Assembly: GCA_015178975.1 (NCBI GenBank)
Contig: WHVD01000010.1
Span: forward strand, 434,001 to 498,000
DNA: 64,000 nt
Reading direction: 5' to 3'
Source: Hysterangium stoloniferum
Taxonomy: Eukaryota; Basidiomycota; Agaricomycetes; Hysterangiales; Hysterangiaceae
Shown: positions 34,344 through 46,700 of the stretch, piece by piece
How positions within the stretch are numbered: the stretch's first letter is position 1
How the letters are laid out: each line of letters starts with the position of its first letter
Program-made: the position numbers and the translations under genes
The notes under the pieces: model-generated
The model's database searches: none
The model's input: the letters and a program-made list of their open reading frames with translations, nothing else
What the model was told of the DNA's origin: nothing

Positions 34344-36299
34344 GTCTTTCTAGACAATAAAAATGAATATAGATGAATACAGAGACTATGGGGCTGTTTC
34401 ATTAGCCTTCAATCAATTGTCCTGCGGCTATAGAATTTGAATTACTTACATATACAATATTTACAGAAGGCCTTCGATGACCAGTCACTTGATCTCGGTG
34501 AAAGGATTCATATACTATTACCGCTCCACTTGACGCATCGATGGTCGGAGCTTCTGCAACGTGCGGGAGGAACAAAGTCATGCTACCAATCGTCGCTAAC
34601 TGCGACTGCATGCATATCGACGTCAGCCTTCAAAATTCAAATAGAAGTTCACACCCTAGTATCGACATAATTAATAAACATAATAACATAACAAACTTGA
34701 AGCATTCACTGCTGAACCTATCTAATAGCCTGCATGGCTCGAACGAGACCTTCATCCCCTGCTGTCTGCTCAGCAGTGATTGGGAGGTTGACGTCATTTC
34801 TTGACGTTGCCGTTCGAATCCAGGCCCTGGCCGACTGGCCGGTTGAACCAGTGCTAATTAGTCAAACCCCTTGAATTTACAAACAATAGCCAGCTCTCGG
34901 CTTCGATAATGTACTCTCAAATGGGAAAAATGATTCATGTCGATGGCACTCACGGTCATCGGAGGTCGGAAAAACATACAGTACGGAATCGTCCAGTAAT
35001 AAAAACGGAAGTCTACATTATGAATGATTTATTTACATAAATGGTACATCTTACAAGTTAGGCATGCTTCTTAATTTCGCTAAAAACCCCTCAAGGTCTT
35101 ACTTTTGATGTATACCGTGGTCTTGTCGGATCGGAATCATGAATTGTACAGCTTGTGCCACCGCGGAGGCGTGAAGGAAACAGCAGTATATCTCAAATAG
35201 TGATATACCTTCAAACATTATGTATTGCCTCAATTGAATGCAAATGATTCTCTTACAGAAGCCCTGGTCCGAATAAAAACATCATGAAAGGAGCAACCAT
35301 TCGTTTTTAAGACTCAAAGTGAAAGAGGAATAACCCGTCATATATTTTTATAAACAGTGTAACTACCGCCATGGTAGAAAATACGAAATTTGCATCTGTC
35401 TGATGGGCAATCTTTCTTTGGGAGTTTCAATGTATAAGGGCAAAGTATACTATTGTATAATGCTAACTACATGACCTTTATATACCAAATTTCCTTAATT
35501 CATCCTCATTGCAGCTTGTACAGCTCACGAACAAGTTCTCATAGACCATCCTGTGTTACAAGAACCAACTTTCCAGGCTTTGGACTGAAAATCCAATTCA
35601 ATATACATTATTTTTAGAGTCAAATCATAGTATAATCAACCTTATATATTAACACAGACAAATGGTCCAGTGAAGCCAATCAACAGTTGGCCAGATAAGA
35701 GACAAACAGGTCAGACCAACATTGACTGGTCTCACCAAGAGAACAAGAGATGAATTAATTAGAATAAAAGCAAAGTGATAGACTTCACCACAGCCAAATG
35801 TTGCCTGGAGCAGAGGAATTGACACTCACAATTTCAGATGAGGAATTCACCACATGTACTTAGTTTAAGCACTGCTTTGCTCCATCTGTTGCAGGCTTCA
35901 GGAGTGTCAAAATCCTCACAGGAGTCATTGAGGACAATTGCTTTTATCATGTTTGAACCAGAACAGAGGATGACAGCCATGGATAGGGTAGACAGGATAG
36001 TGGAGGAGTTCAGTGGACCTACTAAGAGGATGAATGAATTTGCATAGAAGATGAGAAGGGCAGTGGACTAAAAGTGGCAGTGGAAAATATTGTGGGAAGA
36101 TAAAATGAAGTAATGCAGGAAATCGGAAGGGCTGCTCCTATGGCATCTGTGAAACCAAATAGAGACAGAAAAAGAACTCCTAGAAAAAGTGGAGCTGGCT
36201 CTCAAAGCTATGAATGACAATCCTGAGAAGAATAAAGCAATGTTCACTACAGGTTGAATAAGACTGGGCCATACATAGCAAGAGCTTGGACTAAAAGGC
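34344..36299. other. Intergenic DNA with a degraded coding trace
   Basis: 34.3-35.8 kb shows no gene; it is AT-rich and unique in the window. At 35838-36250 the plus strand reads as a charged, coil-like protein trace (MFEPEQRMTAMDRVDRIVEE, then KELLEKVELALKAMNDNPEK) in more than one frame. I do not recognise it. It could be a LINE ORF1-like or accessory fragment next to G4. Confidence 0.35.
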
Positions 36300-37433
36300 A
36301 AACTAATGCAAGAAGCAAGTGAGGCTCAAGCTCAATGTCATGGTCCTAACTCTTGCATTCTGAGAGGGTGTTTGTTAGGACTGGAAAACCTGCTGGGCTC
36401 CAGACCCCATTCTACATGCAACTGACTCTCTATACCAGGATATAGCTAACTGGAAAACCTGCTGGCATCTGGACCCCACCTTATATGCACCCGACTCTAT
36501 GCCCACCAAGTCAAAGTTCACAACCAGACAACCTGCTGGGACCCATGCACATCCAACCTGTCTATGTCTGACTCCATTCCACACACCAGTCACTGGACTC
36601 TGCCTGGACAATCTGTCAGCTCTCTAACTGAGCTCTGCTCCCATTATGGTCAAATGACCTGTCTGTCATGTTTCAGACTCTGCCCCTGTTCCATTCCATC
36701 CCTAACACCTAGTTTGGTGTTTATTCATCCTGATTTATGTTTACTTGTTTAGGCTTTTATTATCACCAGATTTAGTATTGCATACATTCCACAGTCTATA
36801 TACTCTAGCTGATGTTTGTACATATAATGGAGGATATCTGAAAACTATTAAGTATACCAAATTCTAATATACAGTACTCTAAAGGTCATTTAAACATCTG
36901 GGATGTGATTCAAACATAATTTGGTTTTTAAAACTTTTTGAAAGTTTTAAACTCTCTCGTACATTACAAACTAAAGAATCTTTCCAGACACAAGTAGACA
37001 ATAAAAAACATTAATAGTTTGAAACACTAATACTTTTAAAAAATAGCTACCTTTAGATAGTCTATTCCATGCATATGTATATCATTGGCACCTCTAAATA
37101 CATATGTATTACTTCAGAATGGATCTGTCAATCTGAACAGATTTCTACTTGATTCAACATACCCAGAATACATATGTAGGTGATTTCACCCAACTAAGAA
37201 AGCCACAGGACCAAAAGATTTCCAATGACATCTCACATATTTTTCTGGGAAATAACTACAGTTTAGCTTTTAAAAAACAAATTACTAACAAAAGTATTAG
37301 CAAGTATTTACATAACTTGGAAAACTATATACAATAGGTTCTATTAATTGACTCTGAATTGTTTAGGATATAATATGGAGAATTGTTTCTCATGGTTGGT
37401 GGTTAACAATCTAATAGTCTCAAAATAGATACT

Positions 37434-38257
37434 TGTTAGGGTACGTACATGGCAGGTTTCTGGAGAAACCCACGGAATATCCGGTAGGACTTGGCTTCAG
37501 CTTATAGGCTGCACCCTCATGAGATCATGTTGTCCAATGTCAGACAGGCAGACGGGAATCCTGGGGAGTCCAGGTGGGGTTCGTGGGTCGAGGGGTTGTA
37601 GGTCAGAGGTCATGGGTCGAGAGGTCAGGAGTTGAGATAAATAAGAGAGATAGATGCGCCGGAGCCCATGGGTTCCGACTAGCGTGAGTGGTGTAATTCA
37701 AGTAGGAGTTTAGAGTGGAAAATGTATTAGATTACTGGGGGGAATCTAAGCCAATTTTCTGACTGGATTGTATGTACAACATCTGCCAGACTATATAGAC
37801 CATGGAATGAATGACATACCAAATCCAGTAATAATGAAATGAAACTAGCAAAACATAAAATGAGAATAGTAAACACCAAATTTGGTGTTAGGAACAGGAT
37901 GGAATGGAGCAGAGTCCAAATCATGACAAATCATAAACCATAATGGGAAATGGAGCGGGAGCGGAGTCCGAATCGTGACAGGTCATTTGACTAAAATGGG
38001 AATGGGGCTCTGTTAGAGGGATGACAGGTTTTCTGAGTGGGGTCTGGTGACTGATGCACAGGATGAGGTCAGACATAGACAGGGACGGAGTCTGGTGGGT
38101 ATTCTGGTGACTGATACACAACATAATGAAGTCGAATGTAGACAAGTCTGACATATGGAGTTTGGTGGGAATTCCAGTAAACTGACAATTGGTGCGTATA
38201 GGGCACGGGTGCATATAAGTTAGTGCCCAGAGTCCAGCAGGAATTCCGGTCATAACA
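37434..38257 (-). repeat. G1 3' LTR
   Basis: 824 bp. Carries an 18-bp perfect palindrome AACACCAAATTTGGTGTT at 37872-37889 and the LTR-end hairpin motif at 37487-37520. Purine-rich sequence (AAAGGGAGGG in minus sense, complement of about 38261-38270) just upstream is the polypurine tract. Confidence 0.92.
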
Positions 38258-38429
38258 ATACCCTCCCTTTATGCTGAAGTCCCAAAGAGGCTCTAGACAT
38301 CAATAAGGTTCTTGTCGGCTATGTGCATGTGTCAAAAGTCATGTCGGTTACACATATGTGTCAAAGAGTCATGTGATCTGGAAGGTAAGGTTCAGATGCG
38401 ACGAGCCTACATAAAAATTTGAAAAAATG

Positions 38430-39441
38430 AATTTTCTTCTTCTTTACTTCCCCCATCATCAACGAATATGGGTCCAAAGCCAACACTGCAAAGGCCTTTA
38501 CCAACCGCTGGGCCCTCCACAGGCAACATTTACCAGGCGCCACTCACCACTGCCCAAATTTTGGCACAGTGGGAGGAACAGTGACGACAATGAGAGGAGG
38601 CGGAAAAGGAGGCCAGGGAGGTCGAGGAGGCCCTGGATGGGGAATACCAGGTGGCCTTGGCCGCAGAGAAAGCGGCAGAGGAGAAAAGGAAGAGGGATGA
38701 GGAAGAGGCTGTGCAGGTGGCTGTGGAGAAAGCCCAGGTGGCTGTGGAGAGGGCCACGGTAGTCATGGGCAAGGTAAGTCCCTTCTTTCAACTTGTCATT
38801 TTTTTTTTTTTTGACTGACTTGGTGTTTTCAGTGCAAGGTGACAGAGGTCGAGTCAGAATCTGAGGAGGAGCTGGAGAGCCCCCAGAAGATGAGCCTTGG
38901 AGTACTGTGGAACTAACCATATCAACAGAAGGCAAGGAAGGCGGTACCGATCCACCTACCAGCTCAGAATGACCTGTGGTGTTCTGGTTGTAATGACCAG
39001 AACACTGAGTGCAATCAGAAGTCCGGCTGGGGCCTGGGGTGCTATCAGTGAGCGCACCTCAAAGCGAGGTGCTTGCTCATTCATAAGCAGCCCACAGGGT
39101 CCGGGGTATGGGACAACAGCGGGTCAGACAGGTATTCCAGTCTGGAGGAGGTTTTGGGACGGATTGCCAAGGGCATTGAGGCCCAGAATGAGTTGCTCCG
39201 GAAGAGCAACAAGGTACATGTGGTGATGGCCAACAATCTCTGCACACTCTGCTCGGAACATTACAAGTTCCTAGTGGAGTATGCCAGCTTTATTTATGAG
39301 GAGCCAGAGGCTGGGAGTTCCAAGGATGCCAGGTCAGATGAGGACGGGGTGCCTGCAGAGGTAGCGGAGCTACCTGAGGAGATGGCTGAGGCGGGAAAAA
39401 AGGAGGTGGGGAAAAAAGATAGCCCCATAAATATAGACTGA
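38430..39441 (+). pseudogene. Accessory ORF of G1, antisense to pol, paired-cysteine cluster (fossil)
   Basis: Plus-strand coding remains of about 1 kb between pol and the 3' LTR. Order: a start-like region near 38468; a Glu/Ala/Arg-rich probable coiled coil (38560-38770); a GT...AG interval with a T12-type tract (38774-38834) that looks like a short intron; an acidic segment (TEVESESEEELESPQ). Then come cysteine groups C-x2-C-x6-C (near 38975-39010) and C-x2-C-x5-C (near 39038-39070), and a C-terminal part of ordinary composition (39073-39441, VVMANNLCTLCSEHYKFLVE). It resembles the G6 counterpart at 17528-18360. Its role is unknown; a DNA- or RNA-binding helper or an antisense regulator of pol are guesses. 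Confidence 0.6.
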
Positions 39442-42376
39442 AAATACAATAAAACTTGATAATAATTTTTTTGAACATATAAAAGTAAAGTGTGAAAACA
39501 TAAGAATCAAAGTCCATGGAATGTCCACTTAAGGACTTGAAACACATGTCAGAACCTGTAAAAGCAAAGAGAGACATAGGGCAACAGGGAATAATGAAAA
39601 TGAGTCCAAATGTAACATGGGGTCCATGGAGTGTGGTCAGAGAGATGATAGTGGTCCAGGTTTGAGTGGGTAAGCTGTATGAAAGTCAGTAACAATTTCC
39701 ATGGCATTACTGAGTTCCGTGGCCAAAATCCATGAAGTTTCTTCATCGGTGCCCTCGTAACCCACCCACTTGACCAAGTAAAGCAGTTCACATGTGTGTC
39801 GATGCTTATCAATTTTCAAATCTAAAATTTGTGAGATTTCAAACTCAGGTTCTCCGTCAATAATGACTGCAGGGGGCAGAGATTGCATGCGATCCAGGAT
39901 AGTGTTAGCAGTACAAGGTTCTAACATAGAAACATGAAATACCAGGTGTACCATGTGCATGCTATCTGGAAGCTGTAGGGTCCAAGAGACTGAACCTACT
40001 TGTGCAATTATTTCAAATGGACCTAAATATTTTTCAGCAAGCTTTTTTGATGGATGGGTAGTCTGGAAGAATTGAGCTTTGACAAAAACACGATCGCCAA
40101 TCTTGAAGTTGGGTGGTGGGATCTGGTGTCTGTCCACTGCAAGTTGGTATTGCTCTTGGGCAGACTTTATTGCAGTCCGGAGTTCCTCGTGGAGCTTGTG
40201 GAGCTCCGTGATGATCTCTTGAGTGTGAGCAGAGGTGAGATTTCATTCTGGATGTACTGTAATATTTGGATTATATCCTTTATTTGCAAAGAACGGGGAA
40301 ATGCCAGTAGTGGCTGAGGGTGCATTGTTGTAAGCCAATTCTGCAAGTGGTAACAAGGATTTCCAATTGTGCTGTTGATAATTGCAATATACACAGAGAT
40401 ATTGTTCCAATGTCTGGTTGACGTGTTCCGTTTGTCTGTTGCCTTCCAGGTGATGTCTGGACATGAAATGTAGTTTCATGTCCAAGGATTTCCTGAGGGA
40501 TCTAAAGAAGTGAGACACAAACTCTGATCCTCAGTCGGAAGTTATGTGGGATGGAACTCCGTGCTTGGATAATACGTGGATAATAAAAAGTTCTGCTAAC
40601 TGCATGGACATAATTGTATCATATGTAGGGATGAATATACCTTGTTTTGAGAATCTGTCAACAATGACTAGAATGGCAGAAAAGCCTTCAGAGTCTAGTA
40701 GGTGTTCAATGAAATCCATAGAGAGAGAATTCCATGGGTGTTCCGGTACTGGGAGTTGTTTCAAAAGGCCGTATGGCTTGTGTCACTGAGATTTCGAGCA
40801 GGGACAAGTAATGCAAGATTTACAATAGTGCTTAATGAATCCACAGAGTCTGGGCCAAGTGTATTCTCTTCTTATTAATGATAGAGTTTTGTTGTACCCA
40901 AAATGTCCTGAGAGTGGATGATCATGTTTGTACTGAAGGATCCTGAGGTGGAGGCTGTCAGAGTCCAGTACATAGATGCAATCGTCAAGTCTAATGAAAC
41001 CATGCTGATCAAGAGACCACCAGGGTTGACCAGGGTCCATGGGATTGTCAAGGTGTGCTTTAGTTATCGGATCTAGCGGAATTGCCAATAGAATATCTTG
41101 ATGTAACTTCTCAATATCCATAATGATAATTCCATGGACAATGGGATTGATGAGGAAAGTTGTGCGGACTGATGCGGTAAGTTGCTGATTTGTGAAAATA
41201 GGTTTCAGGTTGTGTGGGTTTACCATGGCATAGTTGTTGATCCCCTCTTTAGGATAGATGTTCCATTGTCTAGTTAAAGCATTGGGTTTGCTGAGATGGC
41301 CAGGTCGAAAACAGATAACCATATTGAAAGCAGATAGATATTCAGACCAGCGGGCCTGCTGACGGGTCAAAAGTTTTGTGGTAGAAAAGTATTCCAGGTT
41401 TTTGTGATCTGTTACAACATCAATTGGAGTTCCCGAGCCTTTCAAGTAGTGTCACCATGCTTTGAAAGCTGAAAAAATTGCCAGGAGTTCCTTATCATGA
41501 ACATCATAATTGAGCTCTACTCCGGTAAAAGTCCAGGACAGAAAGGTCATGGGGTGGACTTCTCCGTCAGAGTCCTGGATAGACAGAATGGCCCCAAGCA
41601 CATACATAGTCCGAGGCATCCATTTCGACAATGAGCAGGAAGTCCGGTTTCCAATGCGACAGAATAGGAGCTGAAGAAAAAGAATTTTTTAAAAGATTGA
41701 AAGCTTTTTGACACTTATTGTTGAAATTCCACAGAGTATCCTTATGTGTAAGATAGGTAAGGGGAACTGTGATGTCGGAATATCCACAGATAAACCATCT
41801 GTAAAAATTGGCAAAGCTGAGGAATGATTGTATATCTTTAACTTTTCGGGGTTCAGGCCAATCTTTGATGACTTGCACTTTAGTTTCATCCATGCAGAGT
41901 CTGTCGGGTCCCATTATGAAGCCCAGGTATTCCACAGAGTCCGTGTCAAAAGTACATTTTTTACCATTTGCGAATAAACCATGTTGTCTGAGTCTCTGGA
42001 GAACTTCACAGACTTGTTTGTCATGTTCTGCGGGGTCCTCGGAGTAGATAAGAATGTCATCCAAGTAAACAATAATGCACACATCGAGCATGTCAGAGAA
42101 AATGTCATTGATAAAATGCTGAAAAACAGATGGAGCATTGGTGAGTCCAAAGGGCATCACCAACCACTCAAAGGCCCCATAGCAGGTTCTAAAAGTGGTT
42201 TTTCATTCGTCGCCCACGGCTATCCAGACCAAATGATAGGCGTGTTTGAGATCTATTTTGGTGTAAATCCAGGCATTCCGTGGAGCATCGAGCAGATCAG
42301 ATATAAGTGGAAGTCAATACTTATCCTTTTGGTGACAGCATTGAGTCCTCTAAAATCAACACATAGTCTAAGGGAT

Positions 42377-42920
42377 TGTTACGACCCGTTCCCAGATGTT
42401 TCGATATCCGACTTCCGATCTCCGACTACGGAATATCATAGTTACTGTATCATCCGCATTCTTCCCTTGTTCCGCATTTGGTAATTTGTCCGTTGACAAG
42501 TATTCACTCGTTTGTTTGTTATATTCCCATTTCGGAATATTGTCTCCCTAATATGTCTTATTGTATTTCCATTTTAAGAACATTTCCATTCTCGTCTTAT
42601 TATGGTCTTAGTTTGTAGTACAATAACAAGTAGACTTATATTAGTTTCCGTGAGTTTGTACTTTACCTTAGATCTGATATCGACTTAGTTTCTTATTCCT
42701 CCTCCCGTCTTTCTGTACGCTCAATATTCAGAACTCTTCGGAACTCTGAATATCTGTATCTTCCATCGTAATCCTTACTTCCAAAATTAAGGACTTTGAG
42801 CATTTGCGTAGAGGCACAGCACATAAGCTGAAGCCGACGTCCTGACCCTATCCAATAGTTCCCGACTTCCTGGTGATTTCCCGATAGCTCCAGAATAAGT
42901 TCCCAATACAGCACTTAACA
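42377..42920 (+). mobile_element. Solo LTR of family G2 inside G1 pol
   Basis: 544 bp, TGTTACGACCCG...GCACTTAACA, perfect GGGAT duplication (42372-42376 and 42921-42925). The LTR-end motif is at 42809-42845. Same length as the copy at 56965-57508; differences between them are dominated by CG to CA/TG changes. Confidence 0.93.
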
Positions 42921-43283
42921 GGGATCCATCTTTTTTTCTGACAAACAGAACAGGTGCTCCAAAAGGAGACTTTGAGGGTTGAATAAAACCTATGTTCATC
43001 CAGGAAATCGCAGATTGTGGAACGTTCTGTGGACGAGAGCAGGTAAATATGTCCTAGGGGTGGCTGGGTGCCATCTTCAAGATCAATTTTTAAGTCATAT
43101 TCTCTGTGGGGTGGAAGCTGGTCAGCTTTTCACTTGCTAAAAACATCAGCAAAGTCATGATATTTCTCCAGGACACCTTCTAGGTCAGCAGCTTGCTCAG
43201 ATTTGGATACCGGGGTTGAAAAACATCCAGTTGCTTCATCAATTTTTAAGTTGATAGTGAACGCCTGGGACCTGTCCATTTTT

Positions 43284-43534
43284 TGTTAGAAATGGGAAAA
43301 TACAATATCTATATGTGACAGACTGTTATAAGACCCAGGCTTGCCATCAGTTATATAAACTGTTATAAGAGCACAAGTTGGCATCATAAGTCCTTATATA
43401 TATGTATATATAATCCATCATATAATACTAGACTATAGGTCCAGTAGCTCAGTGGTTAAGAGCACCTGTATATAAAGCCAGGAGGTCCTTGGTTCAATCC
43501 CAGGCTGGGTCAATTCTTTTCTATGCCTTTAACA
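43284..43534 (+). repeat. C3 5' LTR
   Basis: 251 bp, TGTTAGAAATGG...CCTTTAACA. A TATATA-rich centre (43404-43432) precedes the tRNA-like module at 43438-43511 and TTTT at 43517-43520. Confidence 0.95.
43438..43511 (+). other. tRNA-like module in the C3 5' LTR
   Basis: A 74-base cloverleaf-like unit. Acceptor GGTCCAG pairs with CTGGGTC over 7 of 7 positions including G-T pairs. D arm GCTC/GAGC is perfect. T arm CTTGG/CCAGG closes loop TTCAATC. A box is TAGCTCAGTGG; B box is GGTTCAATCCC. The anticodon arm (CCTGT...CCAGG) has a non-pairing closing position and one base too many in the loop, so no anticodon can be assigned safely. TTTT follows six bases later, suitable as an RNA polymerase III stop. 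There is no sign that it is a normal nuclear tRNA gene. Confidence 0.75.
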
Positions 43535-43552
43535 GGTTATGGGCCCCGCACT
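43535..43552 (+). promoter_or_regulatory. Copia primer-binding site, initiator tRNA-Met type
   Basis: GGTTATGGGCCCCGCACT directly follows the LTR end AACA. Its complement contains GGGCCCATAACC, the conserved anticodon-arm sequence of eukaryotic initiator tRNA-Met. Drosophila copia is known to prime with a 5' half of this tRNA. Variants of the site adjoin the 5' LTRs of C1 (near 4897-4909), C2 (near 16699-16711) and C4 (near 62190-62202). Confidence 0.75.
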
Positions 43553-43775
43553 CTAAGCGCTCTAGTACTGTATAACATTTTGCAAACTTGCTTCTTTTGA
43601 GTAAGTTTCAGCCTATACTTTATATTCCCCTGCCAGGCCCAGCCTTATTGCTGTTGCTAGTAGGGAGGAACTTGTATGCCACTAAGGCTGAGTTTCCCTT
43701 GAGACTACCATCTGGACCTCGAGTTAAATACCTTTTTTCTCAACTTCTTTGCGAGTTTGCTGCGTCTATACTACA

Positions 43776-46700
43776 ATGCCATCTTCCATTCCCCAATTCC
43801 CTAAAGTCAATCAGACTAAGGGGAAGAAGGCAAACAGCACTCAGGGGACAATGTCTCAGGGCAATGCACCCACTGCATTTCTCAAATGTACTTTCTGCTC
43901 CATGACCAACCATACTATGGACAAGTGTCATCGCTTCATCAAGAAGCAGCAGGAAGCACAGGAGAGTGTCCTTACCAATCGTGCTAAAGGGAAGAAGAAG
44001 CCAAATAGGCCTCAGAAGACAATGTCTCAGAACAATGTTGAATATACTGGAAATGCACTTGCTTTCTCCTCATCCGATTCCTCCACCCTGCAGAATGGTT
44101 CTGACTATGATTGGCTTGCTGATACAGGTGCTAGTAGTCATATGACTCCTCATAGTCATTGGCTGCGTAACTACACACCATTATGTGTCCCAATCAAGTT
44201 AGCAGATCATACTGTTATCTACTCTGCAGGAGTTGGTTCTGTGGTATTCAACCCAGTTATAAATGGAAGGAAATCACGATCTGTGGAGCTTACAAGAGTT
44301 TTACATGTACCACAACTACGCAGTAACCTTCTGTCTTGTCTTTATCTCACAAGGCACAAAGGACTACTCATACACATTGATCGAACAACAATGCATTTCA
44401 AACTCTCTGGGCAGACTTTGTTTACAGCCAGAGTTACTGCACAGAATGCAGGCATCCTAAATGGTGCCACTGCACCTATTATTGAGCAAGCTGGTGCTGC
44501 CTCCACTCTTCCCTTTGATATCAATCTCTGGCATCGCCGTCTTGGACACCACAGCTATGCTGATGTCCAGAAGATGATCAGAGAAGGATTGGTGGTTGGC
44601 TTAAACCTTGACTCAAAGGAACAGCCTGATCCTATCTGTGAACCTTGCCTTGCTGGAAAAATGACTGCCAATCCATTTCCTACCTCACCAAGTCAATCTC
44701 AGACACCACTTGAGCTTATTCATAGTGATCTACATGGACCACTTCCTGTGAAAACAACTGAGGGTTATCACTACTGGATAACCTTTATTGATGATTGTAC
44801 CAAGTTGCGAGCTGTTCTGTTCTTGAAACGGAAGAGTGATGCATTTGAAGCATTCAGGAGATACAAATCTTATGCTGAGAATCTTCTGGGTTGCAAGGTC
44901 AAAGCTCTGCAGGATGACAAAGGAGGGGAATACATGTCAAATGCTTTTATCAAGTTTACAGATGAATGTGGAATAGCACGCCATCATACTACTCGCAATC
45001 GCCCTCAACATAATGGAGTTGCAGAACAAGCCAATCATACCTTGGCTGATCATGTCACTGCCATGATGCATGAAGTGCGTATGCCTGCCTCATTCTGGAA
45101 TCATGCTGTGGCATCTTATGTCTATGTATGGAATCGTCTGCCTACTGCACCATTTCCCAAAACTACACCCTATGAGCAATGGTACAAGCAGAAACCAGAT
45201 GTGAGCAACTTGCGAGTGTGGGGGTGTACTGCCTATGTTTACATTCAAAAGGACAAAAGGAAGTCACTTCAGTCACACATGGAGAGGTGCATATTTCTTG
45301 GCTATCCAGTAGGATACAAAGGTTGGCAATTCTACAACCCTGTTACAAAGAAGTTTATCATCTCTGAACGGGCTGTATTTGATGAATGCCACTTTCCTGG
45401 TCTATCTACTACTGGACCAATGCCCAATATCAGCCTTGTTCCAAATAAACCAAACTCTGACATTCCTTTATTTGTGCCAGAAGTACAGGGGGATAATGAT
45501 ATTTCTGTCCCTCCAACTCATATTCATGCACCTCCTGCTCAGATTCCTGCACTTCCTATTCAGATTCCTGCACCTCCTGGTCAGATTCCTGCACTTCCTG
45601 AACCACCTTTACCTCCTCCTGGTGTTGAAAAACCTATTCAACTACCTCCTCCACCTGCACCAGAACCACAGCTTCGTCACTCTCAGCGTGTTTCAAAGCA
45701 ACCTGGTGAATGGTGGAAGGTACAACCTGCCCCAGCTCTAGCTGAGGATGATGATGAGGACATTGATTATGAGGAAGGACAGTTTGTTGGAACAGCTTCA
45801 ACTGCTGATCCACAAAACTACAAGCAGGCTATGAACGGTGATGATGCAGATAAATGGCAAGAAGCTATCAATGCAGAGTACAATACACTGGTAGAGAACA
45901 AGACATGGGAACTTGTTGACCTCCCAGTTGGTGCAAAGGCAATTGGTTCAGGTTGGGTGTTTAAAGTCAAACACAATGCAGATGGCACAATTGAGCATTA
46001 TAAAGCTCACCTTGTTGCCAAAGGATACTCACAACGTCCTGGCATTGACTACAATGAAGTGTTTGCACCTACTTTTAGACCTGCAACTCTGCGTTTGATT
46101 CTGGCCCTAGCTGCCATTGAAGACATGGACTTGCGCTCTGTTGACATTTCTGCTGCTTTCACTCATGGTGACCTTGATGAGACAATCTATATGAGACAAC
46201 CTGAAGGCTTCCATCAAGGAGGTCCTAATAAGGTTCTCAGACTCTTGAAATCACTCTATGGTCTCAAGCAGTCATCTCGTCAATGGAACATCAAATTGCA
46301 TGGTGCACTTACTGAAATGGACTTCAAACGAATTGAATCTGATACCTCTGTTTACATTTATTCAAATGGAGAGGTCAAGATCTTTGTGCCCATTTACATT
46401 GATGATATTACATTTGCATCCAAGTCCACTCTTGCCATTGACAAAGCTGTCAAGCAATTGTCCCTGCATTTCAAATGCCGTGATCTTGGACCCACTGTTT
46501 ATTTACTTGGTGTGGGAGTTGGCAGAGATCGCTCTAAGTGTCTCCTTACTCTTGATCAGCGACAGTTTATTCTCAATATGCTTGAGCATTATAACATGTC
46601 TGACTGTCATCCAGTTCTCACACCTATGACACCTGGTACATCCCTTTCCAAAGAAATGGGTCCTGAGAATGCTGCAGAGGTGGACTTCATGCGTAGTGTT

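Noticed and set aside
34800-34835. tRNA gene suggested by GTTCGAATCC
   Set aside because: No A box at the right distance, and the T arm and acceptor do not pair.
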